44,224 nucleotides of DNA from JAPLDA01 sp043783155 (GTDB taxonomy: Bacteria > Bacteroidota > Bacteroidia > AKYH767-A > 2013-40CM-41-45). The notes below the pieces were generated by a model that was given only the letters and a program-made list of their open reading frames with translations, was not told the origin of the DNA and did no database searches. A program made the position numbers and the translations under genes. Shown in pieces: positions 17,239 through 25,567 of this stretch. The stretch spans positions 1-44,224 of the forward strand of contig JAYVZS010000003.1 of the NCBI GenBank assembly GCA_043783155.1. The letters run 5' to 3'. Numbering within the stretch: position 1 is the stretch's first letter; each line of letters starts with the position of its first letter.

Positions 17239-17293
17239 GTATGATTATCTATTCACTCGTTGGTTTTAATTTCAACTATCAATAAACATTTTT

Positions 17294-17701
17294 ATGAATC
17301 GCCCAGTTCGTGTGTTAATTGCAAAAGTCGGTTTAGACGGACATGATCGAGGCGCGAAAGTGATTGCATCATTTCTTCGCGATGCGGGAATGGAAGTAAT
17401 TTATACCGGACTAAGACAAACTCCTGAGATGGTAGTAAACGCAGCGATGCAGGAGGACGTGGATGTAATTGGCGTCAGTATTCTTTCCGGTGCTCACATG
17501 ACGGTGTTCCCGAAAATCATCGAGATGATGAAGGCGAAAAAAATGGATGATGTGCTTCTCACAGGAGGAGGAATCATTCCGGATGAAGACATGAAAAAAT
17601 TAAATCAGATTGGCGTTGGGAAATTGTTTCCACCGGCGACAGACACAAAAACAATTGTTGAATACATTAAAGAAGAAGTAAAAGCAAAAAGAAAGTTCTA
17701 A
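17294..17701 (+). CDS. Stand-alone B12-binding subunit of an acyl-CoA mutase
   Basis: A 135-residue cytosolic protein equal to the C-terminal cobalamin-binding domain of methylmalonyl-CoA mutase. The base-off/His-on motif is complete: LDGHDRG with Asp15, His17 and Gly20. Other family markers are GVSILSGAH (~59-67), which contacts the nucleotide tail, and LLTGGGIIP (~88-96). It contains only the small domain, so it must pair with a separate catalytic TIM-barrel subunit, as in isobutyryl-CoA or hydroxyisobutyryl-CoA mutases; that subunit is not in this window. The next gene, a crotonase, fits acyl-CoA metabolism. The exact substrate cannot be told from this domain. Confidence 0.87.
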   Translation: MNRPVRVLIAKVGLDGHDRGAKVIASFLRDAGMEVIYTGLRQTPEMVVNAAMQEDVDVIGVSILSGAHMTVFPKIIEMMKAKKMDDVLLTGGGIIPDEDMKKLNQIGVGKLFPPATDTKTIVEYIKEEVKAKRKF

Positions 17702-17751
17702 AACAATTGCGGGTTTAGAATTTTAAATTTCAAATTAATTCGCGATAAAAA

Positions 17752-18531
17752 ATGATGACCTATCACAACATATTAATCTCAGTTCACAACGAAATTCTCA
17801 CCATCACGATCAATCGCCCGGACAAGCTCAATGCGCTGAATAAAAAAACGATTGAGGAAATCGGCGATGCAATAAAGAATGGAGAAGCGGATAAATCGAT
17901 TGCAGGAATTATCATCACCGGTACAGGAACAAAAGCATTTGTGGCCGGAGCCGACATTGCTGAGTTTGTTAACTATTCGGCTGAAGAAGGAAAAGAATTG
18001 AGCGCTGCCGGACATACAATATTCAAATCAATTGAGTTGTGCAGTAAGCCGGTAATCGCCGCTGTCAACGGTTTTGCACTGGGCGGAGGATGCGAACTGG
18101 CCATGAGTTGTCACCTGCGAATCGGAAGCGAAAATTCAAAATTCGGTCAGCCGGAAGTAAAGCTTGGTGTAATTCCCGGATATGGCGGAACACAGCGACT
18201 TATCCAGTTAATCGGGAAAAGCAAAGCGTTTGAATTGCTCATGACTGCCGATATGATTGATGCCCAACAGGCCCTGCAAATGGGACTTGTGAATTACATT
18301 ACAACTCAAGATCAACTCATTCCAAAATGCGAAGAGCTGATTGGAAAAATAAAAATCCAATCACCAAAAGCAATTGCAGGTGTTATACGTTGTGTAGATG
18401 CATACTTCACCGATGGCGTCGATGGGTTTCAAACCGAAATCAATGAATTCGGAAAGTGTTTTACGAGCGATGATTTCAAAGAAGGAACCTCAGCATTTTT
18501 AGAAAAAAGAAAAACAAATTTTAGTAAGTAA
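17752..18531 (+). CDS. Enoyl-CoA hydratase/isomerase (crotonase) family
   Basis: A 259-residue cytosolic crotonase-fold enzyme. The oxyanion-hole residues lie in AFVAGADIAEF (~62-72) and ALGGGCELAMSC (~109-120). Glu115 (in GGCELAM) and Glu135 (in FGQPEVKLGVIPGYGGTQRL) match the two catalytic glutamates of rat enoyl-CoA hydratase, so hydration of 2-enoyl-CoA in fatty-acid or amino-acid breakdown is likely. It lies 50 bases after the B12-binding gene, probably in one operon. Two overlapping ATG codons at 17752 and 17755 can both serve as start. Substrate chain length is not predictable from sequence. Confidence 0.9.
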   Translation: MMTYHNILISVHNEILTITINRPDKLNALNKKTIEEIGDAIKNGEADKSIAGIIITGTGTKAFVAGADIAEFVNYSAEEGKELSAAGHTIFKSIELCSKPVIAAVNGFALGGGCELAMSCHLRIGSENSKFGQPEVKLGVIPGYGGTQRLIQLIGKSKAFELLMTADMIDAQQALQMGLVNYITTQDQLIPKCEELIGKIKIQSPKAIAGVIRCVDAYFTDGVDGFQTEINEFGKCFTSDDFKEGTSAFLEKRKTNFSK

Positions 18532-18651
18532 TCAATAACAAAAATAATTTCTGAGAAGGTATTTTGATGATGAACGAAGAAAGAGTATCACCATTATTTT
18601 CAATTCATTGAAAAAAATATTTAAGTATCAGGAGAAAGAAGAGGAAGAAAA

Positions 18652-19221
18652 ATGAGAATTTCAAAACATTTAGCCAAACATGTTTTCTGTCTCGAAGGTG
18701 ACTGGGAGCAGGATCTGAGAAACAAATCAAGTATAGGCGCAGCACTCGATTTCTTGCAGGCGAATTGCGGTATCCGATACATTCATAAAAACTGCGGAAC
18801 AAAAGAAAACCTGAAATACTATCTCTCACTTTGGAAACAAAGAAGATACAGGGATTATACAATCTGTTATCTGGCTTTTCACGGTAAGCCGGAAAAAATA
18901 CAAGTCGGCAATGAGTATTTAAATCTTGTTGAGCTCGCAGAAATACTGAACGGATCGTGCGTGGATAAAATCATTCACTTCGGAAGTTGCAACACACTCG
19001 ATACCGATGCAAAGGGAATCCGCACTTTTCTAGAAACTACACATGCACTTTGTGTTTGTGGTTTCAAGACCGACATTGATTTTGTTGAAAGCTCTGTATT
19101 CGATATGTTGTTGCTTCAAAAATTCCAGGAGTATAAAGACATGGGCGCTGTTGAGCGCGACCTGAAGAAAAATTATCGCAAGCTGATTAACAAGCTCGAC
19201 TTTAGAATGAGCTATTTATAA
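18652..19221 (+). CDS. Minimal CHAT/caspase-like protein, uncharacterised
   Basis: A 189-residue cytosolic protein with no signal peptide or membrane segment. The order of motifs resembles a compact CHAT or caspase-like protease fold: ICYLAFHGKP (His77-Gly78), then LNLVELAEIL, then IIHFGSCNTLD (Cys113), FLETTHALCVCGFKTDIDF and FDMLLLQKFQEY. This parallels the LACHG, LSACxTG, FLxAGA-VxGxLW and LMxxFY order of CHAT domains, suggesting a His77/Cys113 dyad. It may belong to the family listed as DUF6642, from memory and not checked. ATG at 18652 follows a purine-rich GGAGAAAGAAGAGGAAG stretch. It sits between the crotonase and acylphosphatase genes with 80-120 base gaps. Protease activity is inference. 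Confidence 0.6.
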   Translation: MRISKHLAKHVFCLEGDWEQDLRNKSSIGAALDFLQANCGIRYIHKNCGTKENLKYYLSLWKQRRYRDYTICYLAFHGKPEKIQVGNEYLNLVELAEILNGSCVDKIIHFGSCNTLDTDAKGIRTFLETTHALCVCGFKTDIDFVESSVFDMLLLQKFQEYKDMGAVERDLKKNYRKLINKLDFRMSYL

Positions 19222-19302
19222 CATTGAATCATTCGAATTGAAGATTTAAGAATCAATTCTAATATCTTTTCACATTCTTTCGACTTGATTCAATAATCAA
19301 TA

Positions 19303-19572
19303 ATGAAATCCGTTCACATCAAAGTTCATGGTATTGTACAGGGAGTTTTCTTCCGGAAGTTCACACAAAAGAAAGCGAATGAACTTGGCGTTAAAGGTTA
19401 CGCGCGCAATGCTGATGACGGAACTGTTGAAATAGATGCCGAAGCACCTTCCGAAACACTTGATGCGTTTATAAACTGGTGTCACCAAGGACCCGAACGT
19501 GCTGTTGTTAATAAAGTAGAAGTGACTGAATCTTCATTGAAAAATTTTACTTCTTTTGAAATCAGAAGGTAA
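19303..19572 (+). CDS. acyP: Acylphosphatase
   Basis: An 89-residue cytosolic enzyme hydrolysing acyl phosphates such as acetyl phosphate or 1,3-bisphosphoglycerate. The signature is complete: GIVQGVFFRKF with the phosphate-binding loop and catalytic Arg18, then KGYARNADDGTVE with catalytic Asn36. Length and the final SFEIRR strand are normal. ATG at 19303. It may be translated with the flippase gene that starts 82 bases downstream, but no strong operon evidence is present. Confidence 0.93.
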   Translation: MKSVHIKVHGIVQGVFFRKFTQKKANELGVKGYARNADDGTVEIDAEAPSETLDAFINWCHQGPERAVVNKVEVTESSLKNFTSFEIRR

Positions 19573-19653
19573 CATGAAAAGCAAGATGAAAAAAATTCAT
19601 GTTGTTTCTTTGCCCCTTAGCGAAAGAGCTTTCATTAAAATTTCAATTCCGAA

Positions 19654-21153
19654 TTGAGCATCCTTAAAAAACTTGCAGGACAAACTGCTACCTACGGAGT
19701 AAGCACCATATTGGGCCGCCTGCTTAACTACCTGCTTGTTCCGCTTTACACGCGAGTATTTCATGCGGGAGAATATGGAGTTGTTACGGAGATGTTTGCG
19801 TATGTTTCATTTTTCAACATTGTTTTTACCTACGGATTAGAAACAGCTTACTTCCGTTTCTTTCAGTCGGAGAAAGGAAATCCGAAGGTGTATTCCACCA
19901 CACTGATTTCGATTCTTGTAAGTTCTTTTTTGCTTGCCTTGCTCATTATACTTTTATCCGCGGGCATTGCCGATAAACTGAATACATCGGAACATCCGAA
20001 TGCCATACGTCCGCAATATCTCTGCTGGTTTGCCGCCGTACTTGCATTTGATGCTGTTTCTAATATTCCGTTCGCACGGCTGAGACAGGAGAACAAAGCA
20101 AAACGTTTTGCCTTTCTGAAACTCCTCTGGATATTCATCAACGTCGGTTTGAATTTATTTTTTCTTGTTCTCTGTCCGAAGCTGATGAACGGATCGTTAC
20201 ATAATTTTATCAGCAGTATTTACGATCCATCTATCGGTATTGGTTATGTTTTTATTTCGAATCTTGTGGCTAGCGCTGTAACATTGTTGCTGCTGCTTCC
20301 GGAAATGATCGACATTCCATTTGAGTTTGATATCAAACTTTGGAAAACCATTCTCATCTATTCGCTTCCGATCATGGTGGGCGGTTTTGCAGGAATGATC
20401 AATGAAACATTCGACCGGATTCTATTGCCGCGCCTGGTCGTAGATAAAGCAACAGCATTGGCGCAAAACGGAATTTACGGCGCCTGTTACAAACTTTCCA
20501 TCGTGATGACTTTATTTATTCAGACTTTCCGGTATGCAGCCGAACCGTTTTTCTTTTCGCATGCATCTAAAGAAAACGCGAAAGAAATGTACGCTAAAGT
20601 GATGCACTATTTCGTTCTTGCATGCGCATTCATTTTCCTCGTCGTGATGATGTACATCGACGTTGTGAAATATTTTATCGGCAAAGATTTCAGAGAAGGG
20701 ATCAAAGTTGTACCCATTCTGCTGATGGCCAATCTTTGCCTCGGTGTTTACTACAATCTTTCCATCTGGTACAAACTCACCGGGCAAACAAAGTGGGGTG
20801 CATGGATTGCAATTGCAGGAGCCGTCCTCACACTTATTTTTAACTTTTGGCTGATTCCAATTTTGGGTTACATGGGTGCGGCATGGACTACCTTAATCTG
20901 TTACGCTTCTATGATGGTGATCTCATACGTGGGCGGACAAAAATATTACTACGTCCATTACAACATTAAATCATTCGTGACGTATGTTTTCTCAGCGTTG
21001 CTGTTGTATTTTTTGAGCGTATACATCAGGAGCCAATTTGAAGTTGGAGAGAAATGGATGCTCGCTATCAATTCTGTTATTCTCATGTTGTTTTTGCTGA
21101 TGGCTTTCATCTTCGAAAGAGGCAAAAATTCTTACCTTCGCATGCCTTCTTAA
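19654..21153 (+). CDS. Oligosaccharide/lipid-linked glycan flippase, Wzx/MOP type
   Basis: A 499-residue inner-membrane protein with about 12-14 hydrophobic helices across its length and no large soluble domain, of the MOP (Wzx/MurJ/MATE-like) superfamily. The N-terminal LAGQTATYGVSTILGRLLNY is typical of Bacteroidota polysaccharide exporters. Such proteins flip lipid-linked sugar units across the membrane for surface glycan or cell-wall synthesis. The start is a TTG at 19654: the conserved N-terminus begins right after it and no ATG lies nearby. The next genes (dut, nucleotidyltransferase, lipoproteins, EnvC-like) run the same way as an envelope cluster. The exact glycan cannot be told. Confidence 0.87.
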   Translation: MSILKKLAGQTATYGVSTILGRLLNYLLVPLYTRVFHAGEYGVVTEMFAYVSFFNIVFTYGLETAYFRFFQSEKGNPKVYSTTLISILVSSFLLALLIILLSAGIADKLNTSEHPNAIRPQYLCWFAAVLAFDAVSNIPFARLRQENKAKRFAFLKLLWIFINVGLNLFFLVLCPKLMNGSLHNFISSIYDPSIGIGYVFISNLVASAVTLLLLLPEMIDIPFEFDIKLWKTILIYSLPIMVGGFAGMINETFDRILLPRLVVDKATALAQNGIYGACYKLSIVMTLFIQTFRYAAEPFFFSHASKENAKEMYAKVMHYFVLACAFIFLVVMMYIDVVKYFIGKDFREGIKVVPILLMANLCLGVYYNLSIWYKLTGQTKWGAWIAIAGAVLTLIFNFWLIPILGYMGAAWTTLICYASMMVISYVGGQKYYYVHYNIKSFVTYVFSALLLYFLSVYIRSQFEVGEKWMLAINSVILMLFLLMAFIFERGKNSYLRMPS

Positions 21154-21154
21154 A

Positions 21155-21210
21155 GAGATGTGAGATGTGAGTCAAGAGTCAAGAGTCAAGAGTCAAGAGT
21201 CAAGAGTCAA
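21155..21210. repeat. Heptamer tandem repeat (GAGTCAA)6
   Basis: Two copies of GAGATGT (21155-21168) are followed by six perfect copies of GAGTCAA (21169-21210), all with a 7-base period. It starts 2 bases after the flippase stop codon. Likely a slippage-prone, non-coding minisatellite. Confidence 0.9.
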
Positions 21211-21277
21211 GAAAATAAAAATAGCATCGATATAATCATTTTTATTAATCGGTGTAATCAAAAAAGTAATCGCATTA

Positions 21278-21712
21278 ATGAAAGTAAGAATCATCAATCA
21301 ATCAAATCATCCGTTACCCGGTTATGAATCCAATGCTTCTGCGGGAATGGACATACGCGCGAGTCTGGATCAGCCGGTTATTTTAAAACCACTTGAACGT
21401 GCCATGATTCCAACCGGGTTATTCATTGAATTACCGGAAGGATACGAAGCACAGATCCGCCCACGTAGCGGACTTGCTGTAAAGGAAGGAATCACCGTAT
21501 TAAATTCACCCGGCACCGTTGATGCGGATTATCGTGGAGAGATAAAAGTAATTCTTGTCAATTTATCGAATGAAAATTTTACGGTTGAGAATGGTGAACG
21601 CATTGCTCAGATGATTGTTGCCTCACACGAACGAGTTGAATGGACTCTTGCGGAAGAGTTGCTTGAAACAGTTAGAGGAGCGGGCGGATTCGGATCAACC
21701 GGAAATAAGTAG
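21278..21712 (+). CDS. dut: dUTP diphosphatase
   Basis: A 144-residue trimeric enzyme hydrolysing dUTP to dUMP and pyrophosphate, keeping uracil out of DNA and feeding dTMP synthesis. All five motifs are present in order: AGMDIRA (22-28), RPRSGLA (61-67), GTVDADYRGEI (79-89, catalytic Asp82), GERIAQMI (106-113) and RGAGGFGSTG (133-142). Full length. ATG at 21278. It sits between the flippase and nucleotidyltransferase genes in the envelope cluster, a common Bacteroidota arrangement as far as I recall. Confidence 0.96.
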   Translation: MKVRIINQSNHPLPGYESNASAGMDIRASLDQPVILKPLERAMIPTGLFIELPEGYEAQIRPRSGLAVKEGITVLNSPGTVDADYRGEIKVILVNLSNENFTVENGERIAQMIVASHERVEWTLAEELLETVRGAGGFGSTGNK

Positions 21713-21713
21713 C

Positions 21714-21773
21714 AGTAAGCAATTGCAGTTGGTAGTTGTCTTAACTGCAAACTGCCGTATGCCACTGCTTACT
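21714..21773. repeat. Hairpin built from GCAGT/GTAAGC words
   Basis: TTGCAGTT (21723-21730) pairs with AACTGCAA (21743-21750), and the outer AGTAAGC (21714-21720) pairs with GCTTACT (21767-21773). The sequence between reads as degenerate GCAGT-type repeats. It begins two bases after the dut stop and lacks a T tract, so it is a repeat-derived structure rather than a classic terminator. Confidence 0.55.
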
Positions 21774-21827
21774 TCTGAAATTGAAGTAATCCATTTGAAA
21801 TAAGTATACTGGTAATTAAAAAAAAGA

Positions 21828-22829
21828 ATGAGAATTATTATCCCAATGGCAGGAGCGGGCAAACGCATGAGACCTCATACGCTGACTGTTCCAAAACCAT
21901 TAATTCCGGTTGCAGGAAAACCAATCGTGCAATGGCTGGTAGAAGACATTATCAAAGTGTGTAAAGAAAAAGTTACGGACATTGCATTCGTCATCGGTGA
22001 TTTCGGAGTTGAAGCGGAAAAGAACTTATTATCAATCGCTGAAAATCTCGGAGCGAAAGGACATATCTATTATCAGGACGAACCGCTGGGAACCGCGCAT
22101 GCAATATTGTGCGCTGAAGATACGTTGAAGGGAAAAGTGATTGTGGCATTTGCCGACACCCTGTTTCGCGCCGACTTTACCATGAACGAAGAAAAAGACG
22201 GCATTATCTGGGTCAATAAAATTGATGATCCGAAAATGTTTGGTGTGGTAAAAGTGAACGATGAAAATGTGATTACCGATTTCGTGGAAAAACCACAGAC
22301 ATTTGTTTCCGACCTTGCCATCATCGGAATTTATTATTTCAAAGACGGAGAATACCTGCGGAAGGAAATGCAATACCTCCTTGACAATAATATCATGGAA
22401 AAAGGCGAATACCAATTAACGAATGCGCTCGAAAACATGAAAAAGAAAGGAACAAAATTCGTTCCCGGAAAAGTAGTTGAATGGCTCGACTGCGGGAATA
22501 AAGATGCAACGGTGTACACCAACAAACGCGTACTCGAATTGCACAAAGACGAAAAGATGATTGCCCGTGATGTGAAGAACGAAAACTCAGTGATCATTCA
22601 ACCTTGTTTCATCGGAGAAAACGTATCGCTGAAAAATTCAATCGTGGGACCACATGCTTCCATTGGTGCAAATTCAAAAATTGAAAACTCAGTCGTTTCT
22701 AACTGCATCTTTCAAACAAATACAACCGTTTCAAATGCCGTTATTGAAAACTCGATGATCGGAAATTTCGTAACTTATAAAAATACACCCGAGCAACTGA
22801 GTCTCGGCGATTACTCTACTCACTCATAA
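21828..22829 (+). CDS. NDP-sugar pyrophosphorylase (sugar-phosphate nucleotidyltransferase)
   Basis: A 333-residue cytosolic enzyme that makes a nucleotide sugar from a sugar 1-phosphate and an NTP. The Rossmann-like N-terminal domain has GAGKRMRPHTLTVPKPLIP (~9-27), including the NTP-binding loop and catalytic Lys, then EPLGTAHAI and AFADTLF (metal-binding Asp). The last ~90 residues show hexapeptide-like left-handed helix repeats (IGENVSLKNSIVG, IENSVVSNCIF, VIENSMIGNF). This is closest to RmlA/glucose-1-phosphate or mannose-1-phosphate enzymes, but the sugar cannot be fixed. The product likely feeds surface glycan assembly together with the nearby flippase. The TPR gene follows 9 bases after, so the two are co-transcribed. 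Confidence 0.87.
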   Translation: MRIIIPMAGAGKRMRPHTLTVPKPLIPVAGKPIVQWLVEDIIKVCKEKVTDIAFVIGDFGVEAEKNLLSIAENLGAKGHIYYQDEPLGTAHAILCAEDTLKGKVIVAFADTLFRADFTMNEEKDGIIWVNKIDDPKMFGVVKVNDENVITDFVEKPQTFVSDLAIIGIYYFKDGEYLRKEMQYLLDNNIMEKGEYQLTNALENMKKKGTKFVPGKVVEWLDCGNKDATVYTNKRVLELHKDEKMIARDVKNENSVIIQPCFIGENVSLKNSIVGPHASIGANSKIENSVVSNCIFQTNTTVSNAVIENSMIGNFVTYKNTPEQLSLGDYSTHS

Positions 22830-22838
22830 TTCAACACC

Positions 22839-24587
22839 ATGAAAAATAAATTCCTCGTACTTATTTTTTGTTCTTCTCTTTTTGTCGCCTGCAAGAGTTC
22901 GCAGACAACGGCAGGAGGAAATTCGAACAAGAAACAGCTGTCGGGACTCGAACAGGATGAAGTACTGAATCTTTTTTACAATGCCAACAAAGAAAAAATT
23001 CTCGGCAACTTCAACAACGCAATTGATCTTTTTTCAGAAGTAATCAGGAAAGACCCGGGGAACCATGCAGCCATGTATGAGCTTGCCAATATTTACGCTG
23101 ACCAAAAAAAATACAGTGACGCGTTGTTCTTCAGTAAGAGCGCTTACAAACTGGATCCGAAAAATCTTTGGTATGCATTATCGCTTTCTGAAATTTATCA
23201 GAAGAATAAAAAATTCACAGAAGCTTCAGAGGTACTTGAACAGCTTGTAAAAAATTATCCTGAACGTGATAATTTTTATTTTGAATGGGCTACCGCTCTT
23301 ATCCTTGCTGATAAATCAGCCGAAGCAATAAAAGTGTATGATAAGCTGGAAGAAAGAGCCGGCGTTTCAAGGGAAGTTACAATACGAAAGTCAAGGTTGT
23401 ATCAGCGCCTGGGAAAAAACGAAAAAGCCATTGCTGAATTACAAAAATACATTGATGGCAATCCGAAAGACGCGCAGGCATACGGAATGCTCGCTGAAGT
23501 GTATCAGAACATGGGCGACAAACAAAAAGCGCTCGACACCTACAATAAGGTGCTGGCAGTGGATCCGAACAATCCATACATTCATCTTTCCCTTGCTGAT
23601 TACTACCGGAGTAACGGTGAAAAAGAAAAGTCAATCAATGAACTGAAGCTTGCCTTCAATAACAAAGAACTTGATGTTGATACAAAGATCAGCATTCTCT
23701 CATCTTATCTTTCATTGATTGTTTTGCATCCGGAATTGAAAGATCAGGCACTCGAGTTAAGCAACTTGTTGCTGGAAGCGCATCCCGACGAATCGCGCGC
23801 ACACACCATTCATGGAGATTTTCTTGCCGTTGATAAGCAATTTGGAAAAGCCCGGGATGAATACAGGGAAGCAAAAAAATTAGGCGCTAACGAATACGAG
23901 GTGATCAAACAGATACTTCGACTAGACGCCCAGTTGCAAAGCTGGGACACCCTGCTCATTGAAGGCAACGAAGCAATAACAACCTTTCCTGATCAACCAT
24001 ATATATATTTATTAAACGGCCTCGCTTATAGTCAGAAGAAAAATTATTCGGAGGCGATAAAATCGCTGAGCACCGGGGTAAAAATGGTTGTTGATGATAA
24101 ATCTCTTGAAGGACAATTTTACTCAAGCTTAGGCGAAGCTTACAATGATTTAAAAGATTTTATTAAGTCGGATGAGAGTTTTGAAAAAGCATTGGCGATT
24201 AATCCCAAAGATCAGAGTTCGTTAAACAACTATGCGTATTACCTGTCTGTACGTGGAGAGAAATTAGACAAAGCGGAAACTATGTCGAGACTTTCAAACG
24301 AACTACTTTCAAGCGAACCGGAATCTAACAGGGGACCTGCTGAAGATACCTACGGATGGATCCTTTTCAAACAAGGCAAATATGCGGATGCGAAAATCTG
24401 GATAGAAAAATCGCTCGGACACAGCAGTGAAAAAAGTGCAACGGTACTTGAACATTACGGTGATGCGCTTTATAAAACCGGCGACATCCAGAAAGCATTG
24501 GAGTACTGGCAAAAAGCAAAAAATGCAGGTGAGGGAGGTTCTGAATTTCTCGACAAAAAGATCCTTGAAAGAAAATTACCCGATTAA
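22839..24587 (+). CDS. TPR-repeat lipoprotein
   Basis: A 582-residue lipoprotein. The signal peptide ends in the lipobox FVAC (Cys18), followed by a Ser/Thr/Gly linker, so it is anchored in a membrane facing the periplasm. The rest is a long run of tetratricopeptide repeats: AIDLFSEVIRKDPGNHAAMYELANIYADQ, then units through QKALDTYNKVLAVDPNNPYIHLSLADYY and SDESFEKALAINPKDQSSLNNYAYYLS to a final QKALEYWQKA near the end. TPR arrays act as protein-docking scaffolds. It is locked into an operon: 9 bases after the nucleotidyltransferase gene and directly abutting the DUF4292 gene. A role in envelope assembly is inferred from context. Confidence 0.85.
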   Translation: MKNKFLVLIFCSSLFVACKSSQTTAGGNSNKKQLSGLEQDEVLNLFYNANKEKILGNFNNAIDLFSEVIRKDPGNHAAMYELANIYADQKKYSDALFFSKSAYKLDPKNLWYALSLSEIYQKNKKFTEASEVLEQLVKNYPERDNFYFEWATALILADKSAEAIKVYDKLEERAGVSREVTIRKSRLYQRLGKNEKAIAELQKYIDGNPKDAQAYGMLAEVYQNMGDKQKALDTYNKVLAVDPNNPYIHLSLADYYRSNGEKEKSINELKLAFNNKELDVDTKISILSSYLSLIVLHPELKDQALELSNLLLEAHPDESRAHTIHGDFLAVDKQFGKARDEYREAKKLGANEYEVIKQILRLDAQLQSWDTLLIEGNEAITTFPDQPYIYLLNGLAYSQKKNYSEAIKSLSTGVKMVVDDKSLEGQFYSSLGEAYNDLKDFIKSDESFEKALAINPKDQSSLNNYAYYLSVRGEKLDKAETMSRLSNELLSSEPESNRGPAEDTYGWILFKQGKYADAKIWIEKSLGHSSEKSATVLEHYGDALYKTGDIQKALEYWQKAKNAGEGGSEFLDKKILERKLPD

Positions 24588-25427
24588 ATGGTACCCTGCC
24601 TGAATTTGTTTCGCGGGAAATTTCTACCCGTCTCTTTCCTGGTTGTCCTTTTGTTTCTTGCTTCATCCTGTAAGACATCTAAAAAGATTGTGGTGGCTGC
24701 GCCGCTTAAGTTAAGAGGCGCCGATGTAATCCAGGTCTTCGATTCTGTGCAGTCGCATGAATTTTCTTTTGAATGGCTAACCATGAAAGCGTCGGTCGAC
24801 TACACCAGTCAGAACGAAACCGAATCGTTTGATGTAAATATCCGGATGAGAAAAGACAGCGCGCTCTGGATTTCCATTACTCCGTTGTTAGGCATTGAAG
24901 CTGCGCGTGTATTTGTGACACACGAAAACATGCAGATTCTTGATCGGGTTCATAAAACCTATACGGTTCATGATTTTGAATACCTCGATGATTTACTTAA
25001 GACACGGCTCAATTATGAAATCATACAGGCTGTATTAATTGGAAATTATTTCCCATACCTGAAAAATGAAAAGCTAAAATCAGTGTACGAGGAAGATTCG
25101 TGTACCATTTTAAGTACGCTCAATAAGCGAAAGTTGAGAAGAGCGATGGAAGACAAAGACCCGAACAAACCGATTGTTCAGGATTTTTGGATCAACTCAA
25201 GCTACCGCATCACAAAATCGCGCATGGAAGATGACAAGCTGAATCGTTCTCTGGAAGCTATTTATTCTGATTTCACCGAAGCCGGATCAAACCTCGTTCC
25301 GAATAAAATTTTCGTCACCATCGCGACCTCTCATCCTACTTCTATCAAAGTAGAATATTCAAAGATTACCATTAATGAACCGGTAAGCATTCCGTTTACT
25401 GTACCGGAGAAATATGAGCGCAGGTGA
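24588..25427 (+). CDS. DUF4292 lipoprotein
   Basis: A 279-residue lipoprotein of the Bacteroidota family DUF4292. A hydrophobic signal peptide ends in LASSC (lipid-attached Cys28). The mature part is beta-rich, with FEWLTMKASVDYTSQNETESFDVNIRMRKDS and WISITPLLGIEAARVFVT. The strand order resembles the LolA/LolB-type lipoprotein carrier fold, but that likeness is only an impression. The ATG follows the TPR stop codon with no gap, implying translational coupling. The EnvC-like gene lies downstream. Function unknown; envelope role inferred from its fixed neighbours. Confidence 0.85.
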   Translation: MVPCLNLFRGKFLPVSFLVVLLFLASSCKTSKKIVVAAPLKLRGADVIQVFDSVQSHEFSFEWLTMKASVDYTSQNETESFDVNIRMRKDSALWISITPLLGIEAARVFVTHENMQILDRVHKTYTVHDFEYLDDLLKTRLNYEIIQAVLIGNYFPYLKNEKLKSVYEEDSCTILSTLNKRKLRRAMEDKDPNKPIVQDFWINSSYRITKSRMEDDKLNRSLEAIYSDFTEAGSNLVPNKIFVTIATSHPTSIKVEYSKITINEPVSIPFTVPEKYERR

Positions 25428-25484
25428 GCAACGCATGTATTGCTAAACCGAAACCTTATCTCTTTTTTTCTGTTAAAAACTTCT

Positions 25485-25510
25485 GACGGATGTTCTGTAA
25501 AACATCCGTC
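25485..25510 (+). terminator. Hairpin between the DUF4292 and EnvC-like genes
   Basis: A perfect 10-base stem (GACGGATGTT 25485-25494 with AACATCCGTC 25501-25510) around a 6-base loop. The following TTCGTTC is a poor T tract, so it is a weak terminator or mRNA-stabilising hairpin. It overlaps an ATG at 25490, which argues against using that ATG as the start of the next gene. Confidence 0.55.
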
Positions 25511-25567
25511 TTCGTTCAGAATTTCACCGCTCCAATAATTCGTTTTCAGATTCGTTTTTATATACAG

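Larger units (their letters stand above)
16947..17293. other. Regulatory spacer before the B12-binding gene
   Basis: AT-rich non-coding DNA holding a -7 element (17174-17181) and a pair of palindromic sites (17213-17238). No gene, tRNA or clear cobalamin riboswitch core was seen. No terminator is obvious after the kinase gene. Confidence 0.5.

Noticed and set aside
16947..17293. Cobalamin riboswitch upstream of the B12-binding gene
   Set aside because: No B12-box-like core or expected stem set could be found in the leader.
25490..25567. Earlier ATG for the EnvC-like protein
   Set aside because: It lies inside a perfect 10-base hairpin and would bury the signal peptide behind 26 extra residues.
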